A stretch of 64,000 bases of DNA from the NCBI GenBank assembly GCA_934500835.1, contig CAKSTR010000005.1, positions 248,001 to 312,000 on the forward strand, in the 5' to 3' direction. The notes beneath the pieces are model-generated. The model did not search any database. It was given only the letters and a program-made list of their open reading frames with translations, and was not told the origin of the DNA. The DNA is from an uncultured Paracoccaceae bacterium (GTDB lineage Bacteria > Pseudomonadota > Alphaproteobacteria > Rhodobacterales > Rhodobacteraceae). Every line of letters begins with the position of its first letter. Positions within the stretch are counted from its first letter, which is position 1. The position numbers and the translations under genes were made by a program. Below are positions 49,953-59,964 of the stretch, in pieces.

Positions 49953-50972
49953 ATGCCCGCCATCACCGAGCCGAAGCTGATCTCCGGCAATGCCAATCTT
50001 TCCCTGGCCAAGGCCATCGCGCGCCGGATGTCGATGCATCGGGGAATGAGCGTCAATCTGGTGGATGCCCGGGTCGAGCGGTTCAACGATCAGGAGGTCT
50101 TTGTCGAGGTGTTCGAGAATGTGCGGGGCGAGGACATGTATGTCATCCAGCCCACCTCGAACCCGTCGAACGACAACCTGATGGAGCTTCTGATCATGAC
50201 CGACGCGCTGCGCCGGTCCTCGGCCAGCCGGATCACCGCCGTGATCCCCTATTTCGGCTATGCAAGGCAAGACCGCCGCGCCAAGGCGCGCACGCCGATC
50301 ACGGCAAAGCTGGTCGCCAACATGATCGAGACTGCGGGCATCGACCGGGTGCTGACGCTGGATCTGCATGCCGCGCAGATCCAGGGCTTCTTCGACATCC
50401 CGGTGGACAACCTTTACGCCAGCCCGATCTTTGCCCTGGATATCGAGCATCACTTCAAGGGCCAGATGGACGATCTGATGATCGTCTCGCCCGATGTGGG
50501 CGGCGTGGCCCGCGCGCGCGAACTGGCCAAGCGGATCGCAGCCCCCCTGGCCATCGTCGACAAGCGGCGCGAAAAGGCGGGCGAAGTGGCCGAGATGACA
50601 GTGATCGGCAATGTATCGGGCAAGAAATGCATCATCGTCGATGACATCTGTGACACCGCCGGCACCCTGTGCAAGGCGGCCGAGACGCTGATGGAAGCTG
50701 GCGCGACCGAGGTTCACAGCTACATCACCCATGGCGTCCTCAGCGGCCCGGCGGTGGAACGGGTGTCGAATTCGGTGATGAAGTCGCTGGTGATCACCGA
50801 TTCCATCGAACAGGGCGAGAAGGTCCTGGCCGCCAAGAACATCCGGGTGGTGCCCACCGCGCCGATGTTCGCGCAGGCCATCCTGAACATCTGGGGCGGC
50901 ATGTCGGTGTCCTCGCTGTTCGAGACCGAGACGCTGACGCCGATCTACGAAGGCTTCTACCCGCGGGCGTGA
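49953..50972 (+). CDS. prs: ribose-phosphate pyrophosphokinase
   Basis: 339-aa enzyme making PRPP from ribose 5-phosphate and ATP for purine, pyrimidine, His, Trp and NAD synthesis. [10 protein letters not shown] (100-109) is the ATP-binding segment. [19 protein letters not shown] is the metal/ribose region, and the PRPP loop is [12 protein letters not shown] (229-240). The N-terminus starts [19 protein letters not shown]. The gene appears monocistronic. The 50973-51131 spacer after it is more A/T-rich and shows no gene or terminator. Confidence 0.97.
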   Translation: MPAITEPKLISGNANLSLAKAIARRMSMHRGMSVNLVDARVERFNDQEVFVEVFENVRGEDMYVIQPTSNPSNDNLMELLIMTDALRRSSASRITAVIPYFGYARQDRRAKARTPITAKLVANMIETAGIDRVLTLDLHAAQIQGFFDIPVDNLYASPIFALDIEHHFKGQMDDLMIVSPDVGGVARARELAKRIAAPLAIVDKRREKAGEVAEMTVIGNVSGKKCIIVDDICDTAGTLCKAAETLMEAGATEVHSYITHGVLSGPAVERVSNSVMKSLVITDSIEQGEKVLAAKNIRVVPTAPMFAQAILNIWGGMSVSSLFETETLTPIYEGFYPRA

Positions 50973-51131
50973 GTGACTTGGAGCTGCACAGGGCAGGCAG
51001 GCTTCACATAACTGACCGGTATCTCTCATAGCTGCATGATGCCGCCGCAAAGATCTTTTTTCGCAGATTATTGCCATTGTCGCGCCCCAATCCGCACCGA
51101 AGTTGGATTGTGACCGACCCATGGATTGATC

Positions 51132-52193
51132 ATGTATCTGCCCAACATCACCGATACCGATACCGGCTTTACCACCCATTTGCGACACGCTGCCCGGCAG
51201 CATCGGCTACTGTTCGTGATTGTCTTCTTTTATGCGATGTTGTCCTTGGGGATCAGCCTGGCAATCCACACCACGACTGTGGATCAGAAGCTGACGAGCT
51301 TGGTCAACAGCTTCTTGTCCATGCTGCCGATGATGGCCTACTTCCTGCTTGCCTGGCGATATCTCACACAACGGTTCACGGTACCGGTCGAACATCGCAA
51401 AGGTTGGCTGAAGGCTGATCTGAAGCGCACGATGACCGATCCGGATCGGCTGGCCTCGGCTTTGATCGGCCTTCTGCTGATGGTTGTCGTGCTGGTGTCT
51501 TTTGCCCAGCTTAAGCGGTTGATTCCAATCATCCAGCCCTTTGCCTGGGACGAAAGTTTCATCGCATTGGATCAGGCTATACATTTTGGCGTGAACCCCT
51601 GGAGGATCGCCCACGCCATCGCAGGCTATTCCCTTGTTATCACTTTCCTTACCGGCGCCTATAACTTCTGGCTGTTTCTGATGTATTTCAGCCTGATCTT
51701 CGCCTGTTTCAGTACGGCCAACCGGGTGGCCCGGATGCAGTATCTGGTTGCCTTCGTCCTCACCTGGGCTATTGGCGGAAATCTCTTCGCCACGATATTC
51801 TCCAGCGCCGGCCCTGTGTATGTTGAGCGACTGGGTCTGGGAGAGTATTTCGCACCGCTACTGACGATTCTGCAAACACATGCACAGGTGCAGCCCATCA
51901 CCGTGGTAGAGACGCAGGACCTGCTGTGGTCATTCTATATCGCGCCCGAGAGCCTGAGCGGTATCTCGGCCTTTCCGTCAATGCATGTGGCGTCGACGAC
52001 ACTGATGGCGCTGTACGCAGCCGCATACAACCGCCGCTTCGGACAAATTATGACCGGCTTTGCGGTGGTGATCATGCTGGGGTCGGTGTTGTTGGCCTGG
52101 CACTACGCAGTAGACGGATATGCCGGGGCGCTGATTGCGCTGGCCTGCTGGTGGGGGGCTGGCCGGTTGGTGCGGCGTTTCCAACCAGAGTGA
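51132..52193 (+). CDS. PAP2 / Aur1-like membrane phosphatase-transferase
   Basis: 353-aa polytopic membrane protein with about eight hydrophobic segments. The C-terminal part matches the PAP2_3 / inositol-phosphorylceramide-synthase-like group: SSAGPVYVERLG, FPSMHVAST (His285) and LAWHYAVDGYAGA (His324, Asp328) hold the active-site His/Asp. It could hydrolyse or transfer lipid-linked phosphate groups. Codon use is visibly more A/T-rich than flanking genes (TTG, ATT, AAA), suggesting acquisition by transfer. ATG 51132 is used; a TTG two codons upstream is possible. It is convergent with ribF over 13 nt. Confidence 0.82.
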   Translation: MYLPNITDTDTGFTTHLRHAARQHRLLFVIVFFYAMLSLGISLAIHTTTVDQKLTSLVNSFLSMLPMMAYFLLAWRYLTQRFTVPVEHRKGWLKADLKRTMTDPDRLASALIGLLLMVVVLVSFAQLKRLIPIIQPFAWDESFIALDQAIHFGVNPWRIAHAIAGYSLVITFLTGAYNFWLFLMYFSLIFACFSTANRVARMQYLVAFVLTWAIGGNLFATIFSSAGPVYVERLGLGEYFAPLLTILQTHAQVQPITVVETQDLLWSFYIAPESLSGISAFPSMHVASTTLMALYAAAYNRRFGQIMTGFAVVIMLGSVLLAWHYAVDGYAGALIALACWWGAGRLVRRFQPE

Positions 52194-52206
52194 TGCTGAC
52201 TTGGCC

Positions 52207-53127
52207 TCAGGCCGTGAGGATTGCCCGCGCCCGGTCGCAATCGGCGTTCATCTGGTCGATCAGCGCGGGCAGCCCGTCGAACTTCATCTCGGGGCGCAGG
52301 TAATCCACCAGCGCGACCGAGATGTGATGCCCGTAGAGATCGCCCTTGAAATCAAGCAGATAGGTCTCAAGGTTCGGCACCTCGCCGTTGAACATCGGAC
52401 GGACGCCAAGGCTGGCAGCACCCATGTAGCTGCCGGCTTGCGGGCCGCCCAGCACATCGACTCGGGCGGCATAGACGCCAAAGCGCGGCAGGTGCAGGTC
52501 GGTCAACGCCATGTTTGCGGTGGGAAACCCCAATTCGCGGCCGCGCTTCTCGCCGTGGATAATCTCGCCTTCGATCCGGTGCAGGTGGCCCAGCATGGCG
52601 GCGGCATCGCGCGGACGGCCTTCGGTCAGGGCGCGCCGGATGGCGGTCGAGGACACCTCATGCCCGGCGATCTGCACCAGGGGCGCGATGGTGGTGGCAA
52701 AGCCAAGACGCTGGCCAAGCGCCTGCAAGTCGCCGGCGGTGCCGGCACGACCCTTGCCAAAGCAGAAATCGGCACCGACGACGATGTGGCGTATGCCCAG
52801 GCCCTCGGCCAGCACCCGAGTGGCGAAGTCTTCCGGCGACAGCGCGGCCAGGGCGCGGTTGAATTGCAGCTGATACAGGTGATCGACGCCCAGCTTCGCC
52901 AGACGGTTCGCCCGCGCCTCGGCATTCATCAGCCGGAAGGCAGGCGCGTCGGGGGCAAAGACCTGCCTGGGGTGCGGCTCGAAGGTGACGATGCCAAGGG
53001 GGCCATGCCCGCGCGCCAGATCGATCACCGACTGGTGGCCAAGATGCACACCGTCGAAGTTGCCCATGGCGACCGAGGCCCCGCGGGCGCCCCGGTCAAG
53101 CCATTGCCAGTCCTGATGAATCTGCAT
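52207..53127 (-). CDS. ribF: bifunctional riboflavin kinase / FAD synthetase
   Basis: 306-aa enzyme converting riboflavin to FMN and then FAD. The N-terminal FAD synthetase half has MGNFDGVHLGHQSVID (nucleotidyltransferase HxGH) and STAIRRALTEGRPRDAAAMLG. The C-terminal riboflavin kinase half has KRGRELGFPTANMAL with the PTAN motif and GVRPMFNGEVPNLETYLLDFKGDLYG. The length is normal. It is on minus, downstream of the MaoC gene by 45 nt, so it could share a transcript with it. Confidence 0.95.
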   Translation of the reverse strand: MQIHQDWQWLDRGARGASVAMGNFDGVHLGHQSVIDLARGHGPLGIVTFEPHPRQVFAPDAPAFRLMNAEARANRLAKLGVDHLYQLQFNRALAALSPEDFATRVLAEGLGIRHIVVGADFCFGKGRAGTAGDLQALGQRLGFATTIAPLVQIAGHEVSSTAIRRALTEGRPRDAAAMLGHLHRIEGEIIHGEKRGRELGFPTANMALTDLHLPRFGVYAARVDVLGGPQAGSYMGAASLGVRPMFNGEVPNLETYLLDFKGDLYGHHISVALVDYLRPEMKFDGLPALIDQMNADCDRARAILTA

Positions 53128-53172
53128 CGCTGCTTGCGTGCCCCGTGCCGGTTGTTCCGGGGCGCAAGGCCC

Positions 53173-53643
53173 CTAGCCCTTGTTGCGACCCGGCGCCAGA
53201 ACCAGCGCCTCGCCCTTCAGGACCACGGTTTGACCCACCGAGGCGACGGTTTCAAGGGTCACCTTCCGTTTTGCGCTGTCGATCTCAAGCACCTTGACCT
53301 GCGCGGTCACGATGTCGCCTGGCCGCACGGGGGCCAGAAACTTCAGCGTCTGCCCCAGATAGACCGTGCCATGGCCGGGCAGTTGCTCGCCGATCACGGC
53401 CGAGATCAGCCCGGCGGTCAGCATGCCATGGGCGATACGGCCCTGAAAAATGGTGCTTTGTGCGTAGTCTTCATCCAGATGGACCGGGTTGCGGTCGGTC
53501 GAGACCTCGGCAAACAACTGGATGTCGCGGTCGGTGACTTCCTTGGTCAGCGATCGGGTCATGCCGACCGTTATCTCATCGGCAAAAAGCGTGCCGCAGA
53601 CGAGGGTGTCGGAGGCGGTCTGTCGGGTGGTGTCAAGTGTCAT
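53173..53643 (-). CDS. MaoC-like hydratase ((R)-enoyl-CoA hydratase type)
   Basis: 156-aa hot-dog-fold hydratase. The MaoC/PhaJ motif reads STDRNPVHLDEDYAQSTIFQGRIAHGMLTAGLIS, where Asp50 and His55 are the catalytic pair. It would hydrate enoyl-CoA to (R)-3-hydroxyacyl-CoA, perhaps supplying polyhydroxyalkanoate precursors. ATG 53643 has AAGGGA upstream; a longer frame to 53718 has no support. The cluster offers no other fatty-acid genes, so the exact acyl chain is unknown. Confidence 0.87.
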   Translation of the reverse strand: MTLDTTRQTASDTLVCGTLFADEITVGMTRSLTKEVTDRDIQLFAEVSTDRNPVHLDEDYAQSTIFQGRIAHGMLTAGLISAVIGEQLPGHGTVYLGQTLKFLAPVRPGDIVTAQVKVLEIDSAKRKVTLETVASVGQTVVLKGEALVLAPGRNKG

Positions 53644-53763
53644 GGCGAATCCCTTGCTTGCCGCAAGGTAGCAGGTGCCGCGGCGCGGCACAAATCCTTT
53701 GCGCAAGAATAAACCCAAGCGCGAAGTAAAATCGTAATTATATTTCCGTGTCGGGCGGGAGGG

Positions 53764-54651
53764 TCAGCGCAGATGACCCATCGCAAACCCCGGCGAAAGC
53801 TGGCGGGCCATCAGCCATTCCTCCAGCAAGCCTTTGTCGGGGTTGGAAGAGTCCGGCCCGAACGCGGCCGTGTCGATGCCGCCCGTGATGAAAAGCGTGT
53901 CCAGCCCTTCGCCGATGCCGCCCTGCACATCGGTGTTCACCCCGTCGCCGATGCACAGGATCTGCGGATCGCCCTGCCGGATCGCGGCCAGACGACGGCG
54001 GGCAAGGTCATAGATCGGCGGATGCGGCTTGCCGAAATAGAGGGCGCGGCCGCCCATTTCCTCGTAGTCGCGGGCCAGCGCCCCGGCACACCAAAGCCGC
54101 TTGTCCTCCATGTCGACCACGATGTCGGGATTGGCGCAAAGCATGGGCAGGCCAAGGGTCTTGCCCATCAGAAGCGGCGCGCGGTAGTCGGCCGGGGTCT
54201 CGGTAAGGTCGTCGCGCAGCCCGGTGCAGACGATGCCCTCTGCCTGATCCAGCGGCACCCGCTGGATCGGCGGCTGGCTTGCGGCATAGACGGCCAGATC
54301 CTCGGCGAAATCGGTGAAGAACGTCTCATCTTTCGGCGCGCCGATGTGATGGACACGGCGCCCCACGGCCCCCGAGACCAGCGCGAACTGCGCCGCATCG
54401 CCCGAGGTGGCGATCTCGTCCCAGGCGTCGCGCGGCACGCCCATGGCGTCCAGCTGGGCGATGACGTTGGATTTCGGGCGGGGCGAGTTGGTCAGCAGAA
54501 GGACAGTGCCGCCGCCCTTGCGAAAGGATTGCAGGGCCGACACCGCCGCCGGAAACGGGGTGCGGCCGTTGTGCAGGCAACCCCAGAGGTCGCAAAAGAC
54601 CGCATCGTAGCGCGGGGCGATATCCGAGAGTGCGGCAATGATTTCGGTCAT
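53764..54651 (-). CDS. HAD-IIA family hydrolase (TIGR01459 type)
   Basis: 295-aa phosphatase-like protein of the NagD/HAD-IIA class. Motif I is FCDLWGCLHNG with Asp21; the usual second Asp is Trp23, as is characteristic of the TIGR01459 alphaproteobacterial group. Motif II is LLLTNSPRP, FGKPHPPIYD supplies the lysine, and CIGDGVNTDVQGG is motif IV. The capping domain sits between. The substrate is unknown. It follows ppaC on the same strand but after a strong terminator, so it probably has its own promoter. Confidence 0.88.
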   Translation of the reverse strand: MTEIIAALSDIAPRYDAVFCDLWGCLHNGRTPFPAAVSALQSFRKGGGTVLLLTNSPRPKSNVIAQLDAMGVPRDAWDEIATSGDAAQFALVSGAVGRRVHHIGAPKDETFFTDFAEDLAVYAASQPPIQRVPLDQAEGIVCTGLRDDLTETPADYRAPLLMGKTLGLPMLCANPDIVVDMEDKRLWCAGALARDYEEMGGRALYFGKPHPPIYDLARRRLAAIRQGDPQILCIGDGVNTDVQGGIGEGLDTLFITGGIDTAAFGPDSSNPDKGLLEEWLMARQLSPGFAMGHLR

Positions 54652-54703
54652 GGAGCGGCCTTTCCTGCTGGGCCTCAGGTCTAGCCGCCCGCGACCGGAA
54701 GCG

Positions 54704-54753
54704 AAAGGCCGGAGCGTTGCTCCGGCCTTTGTCAGCGGGCGAGAATTCTCGCC
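54704..54753 (-). terminator. ppaC terminator plus A/T-containing palindrome
   Basis: A 12-bp stem AAAGGCCGGAGC / GCTCCGGCCTTT (54704-54715 / 54719-54730, loop GTT) is preceded on the minus strand by the 16-nt palindrome GGCGAGAATTCTCGCC (54738-54753). They follow the ppaC stop and precede the HAD gene. Confidence 0.8.
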
Positions 54754-54765
54754 GAAAATTCGGGC

Positions 54766-55686
54766 TTACAGCTTCAGCGCCGGGATGATCTGCTTCTTGC
54801 GGCTCATCAGGCCGGGGATGACGACCGTGTCGCCGGCAACCTTGACCCCGAACGACACTTCGGCCAGCTGTTTCACCAGATCGTTGGGGATCAACAGGGT
54901 GGCCTCTTCCTTCAGGATGTCGATCACGAAAAGCAGCACCTGATCGGCACCGTCTTCCTTCGCCACGCCTTCCATCGATTTCATCAGGCTGGCCTTGCGG
55001 TCCAGCACCAGCTTCGGCGCGGTGGTCTCCAGCACCGAGACGCGCAGTTCCTTGCCGGCGACGTTGTATTCCTTGGAATCCATGCGCAGCAGTTCGGCAT
55101 CCGAGAAGGCCGAGACATCCGACTTCGCCTCGAACATCGCGCTGGCCAGGGCCGGGATCTTCACGTCCAGATCGGCAGCCAGCATCTCGGCGACATGGCG
55201 GTCGTGGCCGGTTGTGGTCGGGCTGCGGAACTCCAGCGTGTCCGAGAGGATGCAGGACAGCATCGCGCCCTTGATGCCGCGCGGGGCGCGTTTCAGGTCG
55301 TCGCCGATCAGGTCGTGCATGATGGTGGCGGTGCAGGCCAGCGGGCGGATGGTGATGTCGATCGGGGTCTTGGTCTTGATGCCGCCGACCAGCATGTGGT
55401 GGTCGATGATCGCCTGGATCCTGGCCTCGTTGATCGAGGCCGGCAGCTCGGCCGGGTTGTTGGTGTCAACGATGACAACCTTGTCCTCGGCGGAGACGTC
55501 CGCGATGATCTCGGGCTTGGCCAGGTCCCAGTGCTTCAGCACGAAGGCGGCTTCGGTGTTGGGTTCGCCCAGCAGGACGGCCTTGGCCGGCGTGGCCTTC
55601 ACCTCGGAAAGATACCAGGCCCAGATGATGGGCGAGCCGGTGGAATCGGTGTCAGGGGATTTGTGGCCGAAGACGAGGGTGGTCAT
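54766..55686 (-). CDS. ppaC: manganese-dependent inorganic pyrophosphatase (family II)
   Basis: 306-aa DHH-family pyrophosphatase. Metal motifs are GHKSPDTDS (8-16), VIVDTNNPAE and the signature DHHMLVGG. The C-terminal DHHA2 domain contains SRKKQIIPAL, the active-site SRKKQ motif. Family II enzymes use Mn/Co and are common in Firmicutes; they occur in some Rhodobacterales in place of, or beside, family I. No CBS or DRTGG regulatory insert is present. Divergent from the tiny-ORF leader region. Confidence 0.93.
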   Translation of the reverse strand: MTTLVFGHKSPDTDSTGSPIIWAWYLSEVKATPAKAVLLGEPNTEAAFVLKHWDLAKPEIIADVSAEDKVVIVDTNNPAELPASINEARIQAIIDHHMLVGGIKTKTPIDITIRPLACTATIMHDLIGDDLKRAPRGIKGAMLSCILSDTLEFRSPTTTGHDRHVAEMLAADLDVKIPALASAMFEAKSDVSAFSDAELLRMDSKEYNVAGKELRVSVLETTAPKLVLDRKASLMKSMEGVAKEDGADQVLLFVIDILKEEATLLIPNDLVKQLAEVSFGVKVAGDTVVIPGLMSRKKQIIPALKL

Positions 55687-55796
55687 GGGGTTCTCGCGGA
55701 TTGGGATATGGCGCGGCTTATAGGGCCGGGGCAGGGCTTTGTCATCCCCGGCGGGGCTTCGGCAGCCGGGATGCTGCATTGCAGCAACGGGATGGG

Positions 55797-55825
55797 TTGA
55801 CAGGCGGCGCCGGCGTGCCGACACT
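55797..55825 (+). promoter_or_regulatory. candidate promoter of the tiny-ORF leader
   Basis: TTGACA (55797-55802), 17-nt spacer, GACACT (55820-55825). Perfect -35, weak -10. It would start RNA about 10 nt before the GGAGTGTCC element. Confidence 0.4.
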
Positions 55826-55840
55826 GCGCCCACTTCGGAT

Positions 55841-56046
55841 AGAGGAGTGTCCTTCGATGGAAATGCAAGCCGTCCGCGCCTGAGGCGCCTTCAGCTTTCC
55901 GGGGTGGCAAGACCCCCCGGACGATTTTCATGCCGACAGGAGTATCCTGACAATGGACCTGCGCCGCTGACCGCCCCGTGACGGGCGGATCGCCTGAGTC
56001 CGGGCCGCGCGCCCGGAATGCGCCCCTTTATCGAAAAGGCAGACAG
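55841..56046 (+). promoter_or_regulatory. leader region with duplicated SD-ATG element and tiny ORFs
   Basis: Two similar elements, GGAGTGTCCTTCG-ATGGA (55843-55861) and GGAGTATCCTGACA-ATGGA (55940-55958), each start a tiny ORF: MEMQAVRA (55857-55883) and MDLRR (55954-55971). MPTGVS (55930-55950) lies between. Hairpins CCGGGG...CCCCGG (55899-55920) and CCGGGC-CGCGC-GCCCGG (about 56000-56016) flank them. It precedes the 56-aa gene. A regulatory leader is suspected; no known riboswitch is recognised. Confidence 0.45.
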
Positions 56047-56217
56047 ATGCCGAAGAAGACACAAACTCCCGTGCCCGGCACGGGACAGAAAGACGCGACC
56101 ACGACAAAGCCGGTGATCGCCCAGAAACCGGCGGCCCATTGGGCGGCCAAGGGCGGGCGGGGCTTTGCCCCGGTGACCAAGCCCTTGCGGCTGCCCGGCA
56201 AAGGCCGCGGTGGCTGA
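56047..56217 (+). CDS. small basic, disordered protein
   Basis: 56-aa protein rich in Lys, Thr, Pro and Gly (MPKKTQTPVPGTGQK...KPLRLPGKGRGG) with no cysteine or hydrophobic helix; probably unstructured and able to bind nucleic acid or a partner. AAGGCAGACAG precedes the ATG. It follows the leader with tiny ORFs. Coding use (third-position G/C) fits a real gene. No family is recognised. Confidence 0.6.
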   Translation: MPKKTQTPVPGTGQKDATTTKPVIAQKPAAHWAAKGGRGFAPVTKPLRLPGKGRGG

Positions 56218-56225
56218 AACGGCGG

Positions 56226-56249
56226 GGCGGCGGGGGAAACTCCGCCGCC
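56226..56249. terminator. GC-rich hairpin between convergent genes
   Basis: GGCGGCGG / CCGCCGCC arms (56226-56233 / 56242-56249), placed 9 nt after the small gene and upstream of the TraB gene end. T tract weak. Confidence 0.45.
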
Positions 56250-56312
56250 TTCGGTCCGGTATCGCGGGATCGGGGTGAATGCCTGCGGGACGGGCGGTAA
56301 GACACCCCGGAG

Positions 56313-57326
56313 TCAGGGCGCGACGGACAGCGGTGTCAGGGTCCAGCCGTTCTGCTTAAGCAGGTTCAACACGCCCTCTTCGCCCGAAAGGTGCAGCGCG
56401 CCGAAGGCAACGACCGTGCGGCCATCGGCAGCGGCCGCCTCGATCACCGGAATCCAGGCGCGGTTGCGCTTGTTCATCATCGTCTCTTCCAGCACGGCCA
56501 TCTCGGCATCCACCTGCTCGCGCGTGTAACCGGGCAGGTCATAGGCCATCTGGCGCATCAGTTCCCACATCATGCGGTTGTCGCCGTCGAAATACATGTC
56601 GGCCAGCGTTTCGGAAAAATCGGTGATGCTGTCTTCGAACATCAGCGTCTGTTCGATCATTGCCACCTGGTCCGCTTCAGGCAGCACCCCGAAGACCGAG
56701 AACACCGTGTCATAAGGTTCCAGCGCACGCACGGGGGTGCCGGCGGCCTCGGCGGCCTTGATCAGCCGATGGTCAAGGCCGTTGGGATTGGCCATCGCCT
56801 CCATCCCGCAGGGCGGCACGGCCAGCAGGACCGAGATGTACCAGGGGCGGAACTTGGCCGCCATGAAGGGGGGCACGCCGCGATCCTGGGCGGCAATCTT
56901 CAACCGCTCCCAGGTTTCGGGCGGCAGGATCTGGTTCAGCGTCGGGCCCTCGGTGATGACGATGATCGAGGGATCGCGTCCGATATGGGCCTGCAGCGCC
57001 TTCTCTTCCTCGGGACCGGCCTCGACCAGCAGAAGATCGGCTTCGGCGATCTCGGGGGTGAAACGGGCGACCGCAGCGGCGTGGCGGGGGTCGTCCAGAT
57101 GATAGGTGCCGATGATGGTCAGGCGCGCGCCCTCCCGCTCGGCCTGCCAGTAGTTGCCGCTGGGAAAGGGATGGGCATCGGCAAGGGCGGTGACCGACGC
57201 CCGCTTGTCGCCGGGCATCAGGTCCAGAAGGTTCAGGCCCTGACAGGCGGCGCCGGCCTGTGGGGCCGACAGAAGCGGGACCGCAAGGAACGCCAGCGCG
57301 GCAAGGAATTTCGGGGCGCGAACCAT
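56313..57326 (-). CDS. exported TraB/GumN family protein
   Basis: 337-aa protein with a signal peptide (about 1-27, PQAGA-A). The family's two signature motifs are present: TIIGTYHLDDPRH (71-82) with Glu102 in LLVEAGPEE, and the C-terminal VVAFGALHLSGEEGVLNLLKQNGWTL. These resemble TIKI/EreA-type metalloprotease residues, so peptidase activity is possible. AGGAGGT lies 5 nt upstream of ATG 57326, an excellent SD. Divergent from groESL. Confidence 0.88.
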   Translation of the reverse strand: MVRAPKFLAALAFLAVPLLSAPQAGAACQGLNLLDLMPGDKRASVTALADAHPFPSGNYWQAEREGARLTIIGTYHLDDPRHAAAVARFTPEIAEADLLLVEAGPEEEKALQAHIGRDPSIIVITEGPTLNQILPPETWERLKIAAQDRGVPPFMAAKFRPWYISVLLAVPPCGMEAMANPNGLDHRLIKAAEAAGTPVRALEPYDTVFSVFGVLPEADQVAMIEQTLMFEDSITDFSETLADMYFDGDNRMMWELMRQMAYDLPGYTREQVDAEMAVLEETMMNKRNRAWIPVIEAAAADGRTVVAFGALHLSGEEGVLNLLKQNGWTLTPLSVAP

Positions 57327-57411
57327 GGGACCTCCTGCATACGGCGACAGGATGGCATTGCGCTGCGCGAAGGGAAAGCACCCGCAAGGCATTTTCCGCC
57401 GGACGCGGGTG

Positions 57412-57440
57412 TTGACTCACGGTCCCGGCTTGCCTAGATC
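57412..57440 (+). promoter_or_regulatory. groESL promoter
   Basis: TTGACT (57412-57417), 17-nt spacer, TAGATC (57435-57440), just before the CIRCE element. It is a housekeeping-type promoter expected to be repressed by HrcA. Confidence 0.75.
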
Positions 57441-57448
57441 AACGGCCG

Positions 57449-57475
57449 TTAGCACTTGCCTATGATGAGTGCCAA
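57449..57475 (+). promoter_or_regulatory. CIRCE operator
   Basis: TTAGCACTT-N9-GAGTGCCAA, close to the consensus TTAGCACTC-N9-GAGTGCTAA. It overlaps the expected transcription start of groES and is the binding site of the HrcA repressor. hrcA itself is not in the window. Confidence 0.92.
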
Positions 57476-57510
57476 CCGTTTCAACCTGGAACCCAAGGGA
57501 GAGTTGCCAG

Positions 57511-57798
57511 ATGGCTTTCAAACCGCTGCATGACCGTGTGCTGGTCCGCCGCGTCCAGTCCGAGGAAAAAACCAAGGGCGGGCTGATCATCCCCGATACC
57601 GCGAAAGAAAAACCCGCCGAGGGCGAGATCGTCTCGGTCGGCGAAGGCGCGCGCAAGGATTCGGGCGAGCTGATCGCCCCGACCGTCAAGGCCGGTGACA
57701 AGATCCTGTTCGGCAAATGGTCGGGCACCGAAGTCACGCTGGACGGCGAAGAACTGCTGATCATGAAGGAAAGCGACATCCTCGGCATCATCGGCTGA
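57511..57798 (+). CDS. groES: co-chaperonin GroES
   Basis: 95-aa heptameric lid of the GroEL folding chamber. [35 protein letters not shown] contains the mobile loop (GGLIIP) that contacts Gro[10 protein letters not shown] ends the protein. ATG 57511 follows GGGAGAG. First gene of groESL, under the CIRCE operator. 72 nt separate it from groEL. Confidence 0.98.
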   Translation: MAFKPLHDRVLVRRVQSEEKTKGGLIIPDTAKEKPAEGEIVSVGEGARKDSGELIAPTVKAGDKILFGKWSGTEVTLDGEELLIMKESDILGIIG

Positions 57799-57852
57799 GC
57801 GACGCCTTTCCCTGCCGGGGCGGGCACCAGCCCGTCCTGCATGAAACCCTGA

Positions 57853-59508
<1,656 letters not shown>

Positions 59509-59534
59509 TCACCATCCTTCCCGCGAAGGATCGG

Positions 59535-59562
59535 AAAGGGCGGCCTCCGGGCCGCCCTTTTT
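59535..59562 (+). terminator. intrinsic terminator of groESL
   Basis: 11-bp stem AAAGGGCGGCC / GGCCGCCCTTT (59535-59545 / 59550-59560), TCCG loop, then TT, 27 nt after the groEL stop. Confidence 0.9.
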
Positions 59563-59622
59563 CTTTGCCGGAACGGGTCGGTTGTGCGCAGACTGACCCA
59601 TTTCAACCCGAGAGGCAGCGAA

Positions 59623-59964
59623 ATGGCCGATCCGACAAAGCAGATGAAGCAGAATCAATATGTAGTGATGTTCATGGCCGCGGTCCTTCTTTTCGGGGCC
59701 TTCAATGCGGTGATGGTGACGGCAGACGAATATGAGCCGGCGGGCTATGTCTGGTTCAAGGTCGCACTTGATGCGGCAATGACCGCGCTGACGGTGATCC
59801 TGCTGGCCACCATCCTGCGCGGCGCCGAATCCGGGGGGCTGAAGGTTGCGGCGGTCCTGATCGGGGTGGTCGGGCTTGCCGCGGGGCTGGTCAAGCTGGG
59901 GGTGCGGTTCACCAGCGATCATGGCTGGTGGACCGGGCATCTGAACTACGCCATCGGCGGCTGA
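59623..59964 (+). CDS. hypothetical three-helix membrane protein
   Basis: 113-aa protein with about three hydrophobic helices (VVMFMAAVLLFGAFNAVMV, WFKVALDAAMTALTVILLATIL, LKVAAVLIGVVGLAAGLVKLGV). ATG 59623 has GAGAGG 10 nt upstream and starts the hydrophilic MADPTKQMKQNQY; an earlier in-frame ATG at 59584 is weaker. It lies after the groESL terminator, with its stop directly adjacent to that of the convergent NUDIX gene. Function is unknown. Confidence 0.75.
   Translation: MADPTKQMKQNQYVVMFMAAVLLFGAFNAVMVTADEYEPAGYVWFKVALDAAMTALTVILLATILRGAESGGLKVAAVLIGVVGLAAGLVKLGVRFTSDHGWWTGHLNYAIGG

Noticed and set aside
55841..56046. Known riboswitch (ZTP, Mn yybP-ykoY, guanidine) in the leader
   Set aside because: Conserved core motifs of these classes were looked for by eye and not found; only hairpins and tiny ORFs are visible.
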